A stretch of DNA of 17,781 bases, from assembly GCA_049281195.1 (NCBI GenBank), contig JBAPRR010000136.1, forward strand, positions 1-17,781, given 5' to 3'. Under the pieces are notes generated by a model. That model saw only the letters and a list, made by a program, of their open reading frames with translations, did no database searches and was not told where the DNA came from. The translations under genes and the position numbers were made by a program. Shown here in pieces: positions 6,871 through 14,245 of this stretch (its first letter is position 1; every line of letters starts with the position of its first letter). Origin of the DNA: JBAPRR01 sp049281195. Its GTDB lineage: Bacteria > Actinomycetota > Acidimicrobiia > Acidimicrobiales > CAVXTF01.

Positions 6871-7947
6871 TCAGACGTTGAAACGGATCTCGAGAACGTC
6901 GCCGTCCTCGACCAGATACTGGCTTCCCTCCACCCTTATCTTCCCTACCGCTTTTGCCCCCGACCACGACCCGATCTCGATCAGCTCGTCCCAGTGGATC
7001 ACCTCGGCACGGATGAACCCGCGTTGGAGATCTGAGTGGATGACGCCGGCACACTGAGGAGCCGTAGACCCCTCGCGGAAGCTCCACGCTCTCGACTCGT
7101 CGTCTCCTGTAGTCAAAAACGTCCTGCGCCCGAGTAGGTGATACGCGGCGCGAGCGACTCTGGCCAGGGCACCCTCGCCGAGGCCGAACCCCTCCTGCAT
7201 CTCGGCGCGCTCCTCGTCTGAGAGCTTGGATGCCTCGGCTTCGAGCTGAACGCAGACCGCCAGGACGGCACCTTTCCCCGCCAACTCGTCTGCGACGGGC
7301 TTCACGAGTGTGTCAGCCGACCCGATCTGGTCTTCGGCGATGTTGACCACGGCAAGTACGGGCTTGTCGGTGAGGAGGAACAGGTTGCGGCGTGAGGCGC
7401 GCTGCTCTTCTGTCGACTCGGAGCGGTAAAGCGGCGTTCCGCCTTCGAGGATGCCGATCGCCTGCTCCATGGCCTCCACCTCGGGCAGGAGCGACTTGTC
7501 GGAACGGGCGGCCTTACGCCGCCGGTCGATCTGGCCCTCCAGGGATGCGACGTCGGCGAGCACGAGCTCGAGCTCGAGTGTCTGAAGAGAGCCGAGAGGA
7601 TCTGACTCCCCCGAGATTTCGGGGTCCTCGAAGGAACGCAACACGAGAGTCAGCGCGTCGACCTCGCGCAGCCCGCCCAGGAAGCGGTTTCCGAGACCCT
7701 CACCGGTGGCCGAACCGGCGACGAGGCCGGCGATGTCGACCATCTCCACTCCCGATCTGACCACTTTGCGGCTCTTGCTCATGGTGGCGAGGGCGTCCAG
7801 ACGGTGATCTGGAAGGGTGGCGATCCCCGTCGAGGTCTCCGTCGTGGTGAACGGATGGGACGCGACCGGGGCATCGCGCCCGGTCAGCGCGTTGAAAAGA
7901 GAGGTCTTTCCCGAATTCGGCAGACCTACGAGACCCATTCGCTCCAT
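6871..7947 (-). CDS. ychF: Redox-regulated ATPase YchF (Obg-family P-loop protein)
   Basis: YchF/OLA1 binds the ribosome and hydrolyses ATP rather than GTP. The P-loop GLPNSGKTSLFNALTG (8-23), the switch region GIATLPDHRLD, the G3 motif DIAGLVAGSATGEGLGNRFL, and an NxxE replacing NKxD (NIAE, 202-205) are all visible, the last being the hallmark of ATP specificity. The C-terminal TGS domain ends DVLEIRFNV. Length 358 aa is normal. The ATG at 7947 has no Shine-Dalgarno sequence; GGGTAACGT (TAACGT at 7956-7961) lies 8 nt upstream, suggesting a leaderless transcript. It diverges from the bL37 gene and is first in an operon with DUF192 and rsmI. Confidence 0.95.
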   Translation of the reverse strand: MERMGLVGLPNSGKTSLFNALTGRDAPVASHPFTTTETSTGIATLPDHRLDALATMSKSRKVVRSGVEMVDIAGLVAGSATGEGLGNRFLGGLREVDALTLVLRSFEDPEISGESDPLGSLQTLELELVLADVASLEGQIDRRRKAARSDKSLLPEVEAMEQAIGILEGGTPLYRSESTEEQRASRRNLFLLTDKPVLAVVNIAEDQIGSADTLVKPVADELAGKGAVLAVCVQLEAEASKLSDEERAEMQEGFGLGEGALARVARAAYHLLGRRTFLTTGDDESRAWSFREGSTAPQCAGVIHSDLQRGFIRAEVIHWDELIEIGSWSGAKAVGKIRVEGSQYLVEDGDVLEIRFNV

Positions 7948-7955
7948 GGTGGGTG

Positions 7956-7990
7956 ACGTTACCCGGAGGCCACCTCGGGTGGATTAGCCT
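7956..7990. promoter_or_regulatory. Divergent ychF / bL37 promoter region
   Basis: On the minus strand TAACGT (7961-7956) ends 8 nt before the ychF ATG. On the plus strand TAGCCT (7985-7990) ends 8 nt before the bL37 ATG. Between them is an imperfect inverted repeat at 7961-7980 (ACCC-G-GAGG, CCA loop, CCTC-GGGT) that touches the ychF -10. Both genes lack Shine-Dalgarno sequences. The whole intergenic region is only 51 bp. Confidence 0.45.
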
Positions 7991-7998
7991 GACGGGCC

Positions 7999-8082
7999 AT
8001 GTCTAAGAGGACCGTCAAGCGCAAGATCCGTTCCAAGAAGAAGGCCAATCACGGCAAGCGGCCCAATTGCGGCCGCGGATAG
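7999..8082 (+). CDS. Large ribosomal subunit protein bL37
   Basis: A 27-residue basic peptide, MSKRTVKRKIRSKKK followed by ANHGKRPNCGRG. The ANHGKRPN tail is the signature I recall for bL37, the very small actinobacterial 50S protein first seen in mycobacterial ribosome structures (about 24 aa, also starting with a Lys/Arg stretch). The ATG has no Shine-Dalgarno sequence; TAGCCT ends 8 nt upstream, as for bS22. The stop is 4 bp from the stop of the converging glycerophosphodiesterase gene. The short C-terminal addition CGRG with a Cys is not part of the pattern I remember. Identification is by motif only. Confidence 0.82.
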   Translation: MSKRTVKRKIRSKKKANHGKRPNCGRG

Positions 8083-8086
8083 ACCC

Positions 8087-9001
8087 TTAAACGGGCTGGT
8101 GAGGGCGCCAGGCCACACCACGCTCTTCGAGTAGGGCGCAGAGCGTCGTCGGCAGGTCGGTGATGATTCCATCGACTCCGAGATCGATTAGCAGAGACAT
8201 AACGTCTGCGTCGTCGATGGTCCAAACGTGGACTGCTACTCCCTGTGCGTGGGCAGCGGCCACCAGAGCTTCGTCCACCACGATTACGCCCGCGTGCTCG
8301 AGTGGGATCTGAAGAGCGACGTAAGGGACGCTGGCGAGCGTCTCGCCCGTGTGAACCGACCGCCAGAACTCGGCTGAGCCGACGGTCCCCGCGGATGTTC
8401 CTATCTCGGGCGCGATCTGGCGGAACGTGGCCGTGGCCTTGTCCAGAAACGACGCCACGATCACGTCCTCTGTGTGCCCGCGCGCTTCGAGCTCGCGCGC
8501 CAGGAGCTCCTCGTAGGACTTCACTGTGGGCTCGGTCCTCTTGATATCGAGGTTGACGACCACTCCGGGGAACTCGTCGATGAGCTCGAGCGCTTCTGAC
8601 AGCGTGGCGATACCGAAGTCGCGGTCTTTCGGAGCCCTCCCCCGGTACGGATACTCCGATGGTGCGAGGCCGGGAGTCACGTCAGCTCCGGGCGCCCACC
8701 AGTAGGCGTTGTCGAGCTGTCGCAGTTCGGCGAGCGTCATGTGCGATATCTCGCCCGACCCGTTGGTGGTCCGGTCCACCGACGTGTCGTGACACACAAC
8801 CAGATGACGGTCAGAAGTGGCATGTACATCAAGCTCGATGCCGGTTGCTCCGGCCTGGAGCGCCTGGCGGATCGTGAAAAGGGTCGAAGAAGGGCCTTCC
8901 CACGCTCCGCCCTGATGGGCGTAAGAAATGATGTGCCGATCCAGCCAGCAATTCTCCCCTGTACCGGTCAGCCCGGGTCTGGTCTGCATCGGGCCGGTCA
9001 T
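8087..9001 (-). CDS. Glycerophosphodiester phosphodiesterase family protein
   Basis: GDPD enzymes hydrolyse glycerophosphodiesters to glycerol-3-phosphate and an alcohol. The TIM-barrel motifs are ISYAHQGG (25-32), GIELDVH (55-61) with the metal-binding Glu and Asp, HDTSVDRTTNGSGEI (71-85), NLDIKR, and the C-terminal VHVWTIDDAD and GVDGIITDLP. The usual HRG and PENT are HQG and PSST here, which may define a subfamily. No signal peptide or membrane segment is seen, so it is probably intracellular. The open frame extends 125 codons upstream into the kinase gene, so the start must be internal; ATG at 9001 (304 aa) is chosen, and ATG at 8989 is an alternative. It follows the kinase gene by 14 nt, suggesting co-transcription. 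Confidence 0.88.
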   Translation of the reverse strand: MTGPMQTRPGLTGTGENCWLDRHIISYAHQGGAWEGPSSTLFTIRQALQAGATGIELDVHATSDRHLVVCHDTSVDRTTNGSGEISHMTLAELRQLDNAYWWAPGADVTPGLAPSEYPYRGRAPKDRDFGIATLSEALELIDEFPGVVVNLDIKRTEPTVKSYEELLARELEARGHTEDVIVASFLDKATATFRQIAPEIGTSAGTVGSAEFWRSVHTGETLASVPYVALQIPLEHAGVIVVDEALVAAAHAQGVAVHVWTIDDADVMSLLIDLGVDGIITDLPTTLCALLEERGVAWRPHQPV

Positions 9002-9015
9002 AGACCGCTCATTTG

Positions 9016-10059
9016 CTACAGCAGCCTGAGGCGGGGTGCGTTTGCAATCTCGGCCAGATCGGACTGGGGTCGGGCACCCAGATGCGAGATCACTTCTGCG
9101 GCGCATGCGCCGCCCAGTTGCGCGCACGAAGCGGGATCCTGCCCGTGGGTCAGGCCGTATATGAAGCCCGCGGCGAACAGATCGCCGGCGCCGGTCGTGT
9201 CGACCACCCGCTCTACCGGCAGCGCGGCAATCTCCACCGGACCGTCCGCCCGGATCACCACCGATCCCTTGGCGCCGCGGGTGACCGCGGCGAGGATGCC
9301 CAACTGCTCTATCGAGTCGACCGCATGATCGATGTCCTTCGACCCGAACAGGAGCGAGGCTTCGTCCTCGTTGCAAAACAGCAGATCCACATCCCCGTTG
9401 AGGAGTGAGAGAAAGTCTTGACGATGCCGTTCCACGCAGAACGAGTCAGAAAGCGTCAAAGCGACCAACCCGTCACCGGTGTGGGCGATCTCGATGGCGA
9501 GGCGTATCCCCTCTATGGCTGAGGGCGTGTCCCACAGGTATCCCTCGACGTACACAACCTCGCCCCGCGCCACCAGGTCCTGATCGAGGTCGTCCGGCGC
9601 GAGAGTCGAGGCCACCCCAAGATGCGTGGCCATGGTGCGCTCTCCGTCGTCAGTGACGAGGACCATCGAGCTGCCGGTGGCCTGATTGTCGCCCGCAGGC
9701 GCCTCAGCCGCGGTCCCGAACTCCACTCCGAGCACGGACATGTCGTGGATGAACACCCCACCGAGCGCGTCGTCTGCGATCTTGCCGATGTAGCCGGCCG
9801 TTCCGCCGAGGCCCGCCACCCCGGCTGCGGTGTTGGCCGCCGAGCCACCCGAAACCTCGATGGCATTGGTCATCGAGGCGTAGATGTCGGCCGCGGTGGC
9901 CAGATCGACCAGGGCCATGGAGCCCTTTTGAAGCGCCAGGCGCTCAAGATCGCCGTCGGTCACGTGCGCAAGCACGTCCACCAGTGCATTTCCTAGACAG
10001 ACCACGTCAAGGCGGTCGTCCGAATCCTGCGTGTTATCCCAACTTCCAGCCGGTGGCAC
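9016..10059 (-). CDS. PfkB family carbohydrate/nucleoside kinase, adenosine-kinase-like
   Basis: A ribokinase-fold kinase of 347 aa. VVCLGNALVDVLAHV starts the domain near residue 19, followed by QKGSMALVDLA, the substrate-binding GGSAANTAAGVAGLGG (71-86), YIGKIADDALG, VYVEGYLWD, CNEDEASLLFG, VTRGAKGSVV, and the anion-hole/catalytic motif DTTGAGDLFAAGF with Asp293. The GSMALVD and GYLWD segments are those of the adenosine-kinase subgroup, so phosphorylation of adenosine or a similar nucleoside is likely but not proven. The start is GTG at 10059. No Shine-Dalgarno sequence is present; GGGTAGCGT (TAGCGT at 10073-10068) lies 8 nt upstream, suggesting a leaderless mRNA. It diverges from the M1 aminopeptidase. 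Confidence 0.88.
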   Translation of the reverse strand: MPPAGSWDNTQDSDDRLDVVCLGNALVDVLAHVTDGDLERLALQKGSMALVDLATAADIYASMTNAIEVSGGSAANTAAGVAGLGGTAGYIGKIADDALGGVFIHDMSVLGVEFGTAAEAPAGDNQATGSSMVLVTDDGERTMATHLGVASTLAPDDLDQDLVARGEVVYVEGYLWDTPSAIEGIRLAIEIAHTGDGLVALTLSDSFCVERHRQDFLSLLNGDVDLLFCNEDEASLLFGSKDIDHAVDSIEQLGILAAVTRGAKGSVVIRADGPVEIAALPVERVVDTTGAGDLFAAGFIYGLTHGQDPASCAQLGGACAAEVISHLGARPQSDLAEIANAPRLRLL

Positions 10060-10067
10060 GGCCGCCC

Positions 10068-10097
10068 ACGCTACCCGTGCGCAGGGACGGGTAGTTT
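10068..10097. promoter_or_regulatory. Overlapping divergent promoters on a perfect 8-bp inverted repeat
   Basis: CTACCCGT (10071-10078) and ACGGGTAG (10087-10094) form an exact inverted repeat with an 8-nt centre. Each arm carries a GGGTA that begins a -10 box: TAGCGT on the minus strand (10073-10068), 8 nt before the kinase GTG, and TAGTTT on the plus strand (10092-10097), 6 nt before the aminopeptidase ATG. The two -10 boxes are only 18 bp apart back to back, so RNA polymerase probably cannot occupy both at once. Confidence 0.5.
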
Positions 10098-10103
10098 CGT
10101 TTC

Positions 10104-12779
10104 ATGACCAACGATGCGACCGGTTCCCCGAACGGCGATGCCCTGTCCAAAGGCAAGGACGAATCTGCCTGGCGCCTTCCGAGGAAAGTCAAGCCCGTCC
10201 GTTACGAGTTGCTGCTGGCCCCGGACCTGATCGACCTGACGTTCACCGGCGAGGTGACGATCGAATGCGAGGTCGCCGAGGCCACCAATGAGATCGTGCT
10301 CAACGCGGCCGACATGGAGATAGACGAGGCCGCGGTGGTCGCCGGCGCTCGTTCGGTCGGGGTGGCAGAGATCACGGTCGACAAGGAGCTCGAGCGCGTC
10401 ACCGTAGCCCTCGAATCCGATCTGGCGGCCAGCGAAACAGCATCGTTGTCGTTGAAGTTCACCGGCATCCTCAACGAGCAGTTGAGGGGCTTCTACCTGT
10501 CGCGGATCGCCCCAGGCGCCGGTGGTGGATCCGACGCGGGCTCCGCTGGCGGGTTCATCGCCACGACCCACTTCGAACCTACGGACGCGCGGCGTGCCTT
10601 CCCCTGCTTCGACGAGCCTGACCTCAAAGCGACCTTCTCCATAACCGTCGACGTACCTGAAGGCATGGGCGCGTGGTCGAACTGGTCCGTCGCCTCGGAA
10701 GAGTCGTTGGGATCGGGTGCCCGGCGTGTGCGTTTCGGCGAGACCATGAAGATGTCGACGTATCTGGTTGCGGCCGTCGTCGGTCCGTTGCAGCAGACCG
10801 GTCCTATAGACGTCGACGGGACTCCGGTGTCGGTGGTGCACGTTGCCGGCAAGGGTCACATGGCGAGCTTCGCCCTGGAATGCGCGGACCACTGCCTGAA
10901 GTACTTCACCGAGTGGTTCGGGATCCCCTACCCCGCCGCCAAGCTCGACATGATCGCCCTTCCTGATTTCGCCATGGGCGCCATGGAGAATTTGGGATGC
11001 GTGACCTTCAGGGAGAACGCCCTTCTGGTTGATCCCGAGCGCGCCACCCTGCCCGAATTGCAGCGCGTCGCCCAAGTGGTCGAACACGAGATCGCCCACA
11101 TGTGGTTCGGTGACCTCGTCACCATGAGGTGGTGGGACGGCATCTGGTTGAACGAAGCGTTCGCAACCTTCATGGAGATCTCAGCCGGGAACGACTTCAA
11201 GCCCGAGTGGGATCTGTGGACGAGCTTTGGGACCATGCGCGAGCGCGCCATGGCCATCGACGGGTTGCATTCGACGCGCCCCATCGAATATCCCGTCGGG
11301 GCCCCCGTTGAAGCCGAGGGCATGTTCGACGCGCTCACCTATGAAAAGGGCGCCGGCGTTCTCCGCATGCTCGAGTGCTACATCGGACCGGACAAATTCC
11401 GCGAAGGCATCCGCCACTACCTCCGCAAGCACAGCTACGGGAACACCGACACCCCCGACCTGTGGAGCGCAATAGAAGAGGCGAGCGGCGAGCCGGTCGC
11501 CTCGATCATGGGCACCTGGCTTCACCAGGGAGGCTTCCCTCTCGTGAAGGTGGCCCCGGGGACAGGTACCGCCGGCGGAGTGAAGCTGACTCAGGAGCCG
11601 TTCATGTACTCGCCCGTTCCCCCCGATGGGCAGAGCGCCATCGGAAAGAGCTGGCAGATACCCGTCCTGTTCCGTCGCGCCGACTCGGACGTGATCGACC
11701 GTGGGCTCGTAGGGAGCGAGCTCGACTCGGAGCTTCGGATAGCCGGCGGTGGTGGGCCGATCGTCATCAACGCCCGTGGAACCGGCGTCTTCCGGGTGTC
11801 GTATGCGCCGGAGTTGCTGTCGGAGCTCTCATCACATCTTGGTGACCTGAGCCGTATAGAGCGCTTCTACCTGCTGTCCGACGGTTGGGCCGGGGTCCTC
11901 TCAGGCCGAAGCGAACTGGCCGACTTTTTGGCGATCGCAGGCGGACTGCCCGGAGAGACCGATCCCGATGTGTGGGGTCAGGCCACCGGCGCGCTCGCCC
12001 TCATGGACAAAGCCATCCCCGACGACCTGCGCCCTGCTCTCGCCTCGTACGCGCGGGCGCTGGTCGGTCCAGCCTTCAATTACGTCGGCTGGGAACGACG
12101 AAACGAGGACACAGAAAGGCTCCGTTCACTGCGGGCCATCCTGCTCGCCTCTCTCGGGACTGTCGGAGCCGACGACGAGGTTAGAACAGAGTGCGCCCGC
12201 AAGCACGACGCATACCTCGACGGCACCGCGGAGCTCGATCCCGATCTGGCCTCTGCGATCGTGGCCGTCGTGGCTGATTCCGGTGGGGTCGAGGAATACG
12301 AAGCATTCCTGGCCAAGATGCGTAATCCTTCCACCCCACAAGAAGAGATGCGCTACCTGCTGGCTCTGGCCAACTTCAGCGACCCGGCTCTGGCAGAACG
12401 AAGCTTTGAGCTTGCGATGTCCGAGATCCGTGTGCAGAACGCGCCTTCTCTGATCATGCTGCTCTTGGCGAACCGTGCGAACGGCGCGGCGACATGGAAG
12501 CGGGTCGTCGAACACTGGGACGAGATCAACGACAAGTTCCCCGACACGCTGGTCACGCGGATGCTTGAAGGCGTTCGTCTCATTTGCCGCGACACAGCAC
12601 TTGCTTCCGAGATCACGTCGTACCTGGCCTCACACCCGGTCCCGAGTGGCGACCTCGTCGTGGCACAGACCTGCGAGCGTCTGGGAGTGAACACCGCGCT
12701 CGCCGGCAAACTGGCAACAACAGGCGGCCCGGTTCTCGCCGCAGCGACCGATCGGCTCGGAACGGCCGGCGCTAGTTGA
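10104..12779 (+). CDS. pepN: M1 family aminopeptidase (aminopeptidase N-like)
   Basis: A zinc aminopeptidase of 891 aa that removes N-terminal residues from peptides. The N-terminal beta domain contains THFEPTDARRAFPCFDEPDLKA. The exopeptidase motif GAMEN is at 292-296, the zinc site HEIAH at 328-332 with third ligand Glu351 in WLNEAFATFME, and the catalytic Tyr413 in LTYEKGAGVL. A long alpha-helical ERAP1-type C-terminal domain follows. No signal peptide is seen, so it is probably cytosolic. The ATG at 10104 lacks a Shine-Dalgarno sequence; GGGTAGTTT lies 6 nt upstream, suggesting a leaderless mRNA. The stop overlaps the TTG start of the downstream methyltransferase gene by 4 nt. Confidence 0.93.
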   Translation: MTNDATGSPNGDALSKGKDESAWRLPRKVKPVRYELLLAPDLIDLTFTGEVTIECEVAEATNEIVLNAADMEIDEAAVVAGARSVGVAEITVDKELERVTVALESDLAASETASLSLKFTGILNEQLRGFYLSRIAPGAGGGSDAGSAGGFIATTHFEPTDARRAFPCFDEPDLKATFSITVDVPEGMGAWSNWSVASEESLGSGARRVRFGETMKMSTYLVAAVVGPLQQTGPIDVDGTPVSVVHVAGKGHMASFALECADHCLKYFTEWFGIPYPAAKLDMIALPDFAMGAMENLGCVTFRENALLVDPERATLPELQRVAQVVEHEIAHMWFGDLVTMRWWDGIWLNEAFATFMEISAGNDFKPEWDLWTSFGTMRERAMAIDGLHSTRPIEYPVGAPVEAEGMFDALTYEKGAGVLRMLECYIGPDKFREGIRHYLRKHSYGNTDTPDLWSAIEEASGEPVASIMGTWLHQGGFPLVKVAPGTGTAGGVKLTQEPFMYSPVPPDGQSAIGKSWQIPVLFRRADSDVIDRGLVGSELDSELRIAGGGGPIVINARGTGVFRVSYAPELLSELSSHLGDLSRIERFYLLSDGWAGVLSGRSELADFLAIAGGLPGETDPDVWGQATGALALMDKAIPDDLRPALASYARALVGPAFNYVGWERRNEDTERLRSLRAILLASLGTVGADDEVRTECARKHDAYLDGTAELDPDLASAIVAVVADSGGVEEYEAFLAKMRNPSTPQEEMRYLLALANFSDPALAERSFELAMSEIRVQNAPSLIMLLLANRANGAATWKRVVEHWDEINDKFPDTLVTRMLEGVRLICRDTALASEITSYLASHPVPSGDLVVAQTCERLGVNTALAGKLATTGGPVLAAATDRLGTAGAS

Positions 12780-13438
12780 ACGACCGCACCCAACAGCTTT
12801 TGGAATTTGCCAAGAGCGTCAAGGGATTCATGCCCGAAGACGAGGGAACTGCCCTGTTCGAAGCCGCGCTTTCTGTGGGAGAGGGCGCCGGAGAGGGCGG
12901 CGTGGCAACCCTGGTCGAGGTGGGTGCGTGGTGCGGCAAGTCGACCGTGTATCTGGGTGCGGCATGCGAAATCTCAGGTTCGGTCCTCTTCAGCATCGAT
13001 CACCACCACGGATCAGAGGAGAACCAGCCGGGCTGGGAGCACCACGACAACGAGGTCGTCGACGCGTCCACCGGCCGGATCGACACCCTGCCGTTCTGGC
13101 GCCGAACGATCGACCAGGCCGCACTGGGTTCGACCGTGGTCGGGATGGTCGGAAATTCGCCGGTGATCGCGGGCCGCTGGACCACACCAGTAGACCTCTG
13201 CTTCATCGACGGCGGGCACGGAGAGGAGCCTGCCTGGGCGGACTTCAGGGGATGGGCTCCGAAAGTTGCAGTAGGCGGACTGCTTGCGATCCACGACGTG
13301 TTCCCGGATCCGGCCGACGGGGGGCGCCCTCCATATGAGCTTTGGTGCGCTGCGCTCGAATCAGCCGAGTTCGAAGAAGCGGGCGAGCAAGGTTCGCTTC
13401 GCCTGCTGCGGCGGATCAGCCCTCCGACTGCGGGCTGA
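12776..13438 (+). CDS. Class I SAM-dependent methyltransferase
   Basis: A 220-aa Rossmann-fold methyltransferase of the Methyltransf_24 / O-methyltransferase-like type. Motif I is TLVEVGAWCGKSTVYLGAA (45-63), motif II is the acidic SIDHHHG (Asp75), and the later DLCFIDGGHGEEPAWADFRGW carries the Asp/His segment typical of this group. GGLLAIHDVFPDPADGGR follows. The substrate is unknown. The start is TTG at 12776 within a TTGA overlap with the aminopeptidase stop, which implies translational coupling and a start codon that would otherwise be weak. The end of the gene (13416-13438) forms a TCAGCCC/GGGCTGA inverted repeat that includes the stop codon. It is convergent with def. Confidence 0.87.
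   Translation: MNDRTQQLLEFAKSVKGFMPEDEGTALFEAALSVGEGAGEGGVATLVEVGAWCGKSTVYLGAACEISGSVLFSIDHHHGSEENQPGWEHHDNEVVDASTGRIDTLPFWRRTIDQAALGSTVVGMVGNSPVIAGRWTTPVDLCFIDGGHGEEPAWADFRGWAPKVAVGGLLAIHDVFPDPADGGRPPYELWCAALESAEFEEAGEQGSLRLLRRISPPTAG
13416..13438 (+). terminator. Small hairpin spanning the methyltransferase stop codon
   Basis: TCAGCCC (13416-13422) and GGGCTGA (13432-13438) are exact inverted repeats with a 9-nt loop; the second arm contains the TGA stop. There is no U-tract. It may contribute to termination, or be part of the wider GGGCTGA repeat family at 3' ends here. Confidence 0.4.
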
Positions 13439-13462
13439 GGCGTCGACGTCGTAGCACGCGCC

Positions 13463-13559
13463 ATCATCCCGATTTCAGTGGGGCATCAGGGCGATGAGCC
13501 GGGCATCGGCCCGATGTGAGCGGGGAATCAGCCCGATATCAGCCCGATATCAGCCCGAC
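13463..13559. repeat. Six-unit ATCRGCCCGAT array with 11/22-bp spacing
   Basis: Units of 11 bp start at 13463 (ATCATCCCGAT), 13485 (ATCAGGGCGAT), 13505 (ATCGGCCCGAT), 13527, 13538 (both ATCAGCCCGAT) and 13549 (ATCAGCCCGAC). Start-to-start distances are 22, 20, 22, 11 and 11 bp. Each unit is partly palindromic. The array fills the gap between the convergent methyltransferase and def genes, and the def stop codon (13552-13550) lies in the last unit. It could be a terminator region, a protein-binding array or a decaying tandem repeat. Confidence 0.75.
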
Positions 13560-14203
13560 CCGGCCTGACCGGCAGAAAGCGTGAAACCGAGCTCTTCAGC
13601 GAGCTCGGCGATCGGCCGTCCCCGCCACTTGGCAAGATTGTCGGTTGAAGAGAGCGACCTGGTCGCCACGCGATCGACGTAGATCCGTCCGTCGAGGTGG
13701 TCCACCTCGTGCTGGACAATGCGTGCCGGCCAACCGGTGTAGATCGCCGAGAAGGGCTCGCCATCGGCGTCGAGGGCCGTGAGGCGCACCGTTCGGGAAC
13801 GCTCTACCGCCCCGGCGTACCCGGGGACACTCAGACACCCCTCGTAGAACATCACTTCCCCGCCGTCGGTAATGCGCTCGACCACGGGATTGATCAGAAC
13901 CGTGAAGGCGACTTCGGTGCGCTCCCGTTCGGCGAGAACTGTCGGGTCGAGATCTATCCACCGCTCTGGTGAATCCTCGATCACGGCGAGACGAATCCCC
14001 TGTCCGACCTGTGGTGCGGCCAGGCCGACACCGGGTGCCGCGATCATCGTTGCCCGCATCTGGTCGATGAGTCGCTGGAACGCAGGCGTCACAATGAGAG
14101 AGGGGTCTACAGGGTCCGCGGGGCGGCGCAGTACGGGGTCGCCGATTGCCACGATCTGCAGAAGATCAGGATCGTCGTTCGATCCATCCGCCACGTTCGC
14201 CAC
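13550..14203 (-). CDS. def: Peptide deformylase
   Basis: Def removes the formyl group from the initiator Met of nascent proteins. The three metalloprotease motifs are complete: GVGLAAPQVG (58-67), EGCLSVPG with metal-ligand Cys123 (121-128), and QHEVDHLDG with His165, Glu166 and His169. Length 217 aa is slightly long, with an N-terminal extension (MANVADGSNDDPD) and a C-terminal tail. The start is GTG at 14203, with GGGAG about 10 nt upstream; an ATG at 14211 is out of frame. The last codons (GSG and stop) are formed by the 11-bp repeat array at 13463-13559, suggesting that the array invaded or shaped the 3' end. It lies downstream of the transporter gene on the same strand with a 94-nt gap. 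Confidence 0.95.
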   Translation of the reverse strand: MANVADGSNDDPDLLQIVAIGDPVLRRPADPVDPSLIVTPAFQRLIDQMRATMIAAPGVGLAAPQVGQGIRLAVIEDSPERWIDLDPTVLAERERTEVAFTVLINPVVERITDGGEVMFYEGCLSVPGYAGAVERSRTVRLTALDADGEPFSAIYTGWPARIVQHEVDHLDGRIYVDRVATRSLSSTDNLAKWRGRPIAELAEELGFTLSAGQAGSG

Positions 14204-14245
14204 CTAACCATTCTCCCAGCCCGATCGGTGCCGCTGGCGGCCGAC

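Noticed and set aside
9002..9376. N-terminal extension of the glycerophosphodiesterase into the kinase gene
   Set aside because: The 125 extra codons overlap the well-supported kinase coding sequence and lack GDPD motifs; composition is Arg/Gly-rich shadow.
10071..11099. A 342-codon open frame on the minus strand
   Set aside because: Antisense to pepN, with His/Gly/Arg-rich composition typical of reverse-complement shadows and no motif.
13463..13559. CRISPR array
   Set aside because: Units are 11 bp with no or about 11-bp gaps, no unique 30-bp spacers and no cas genes nearby.
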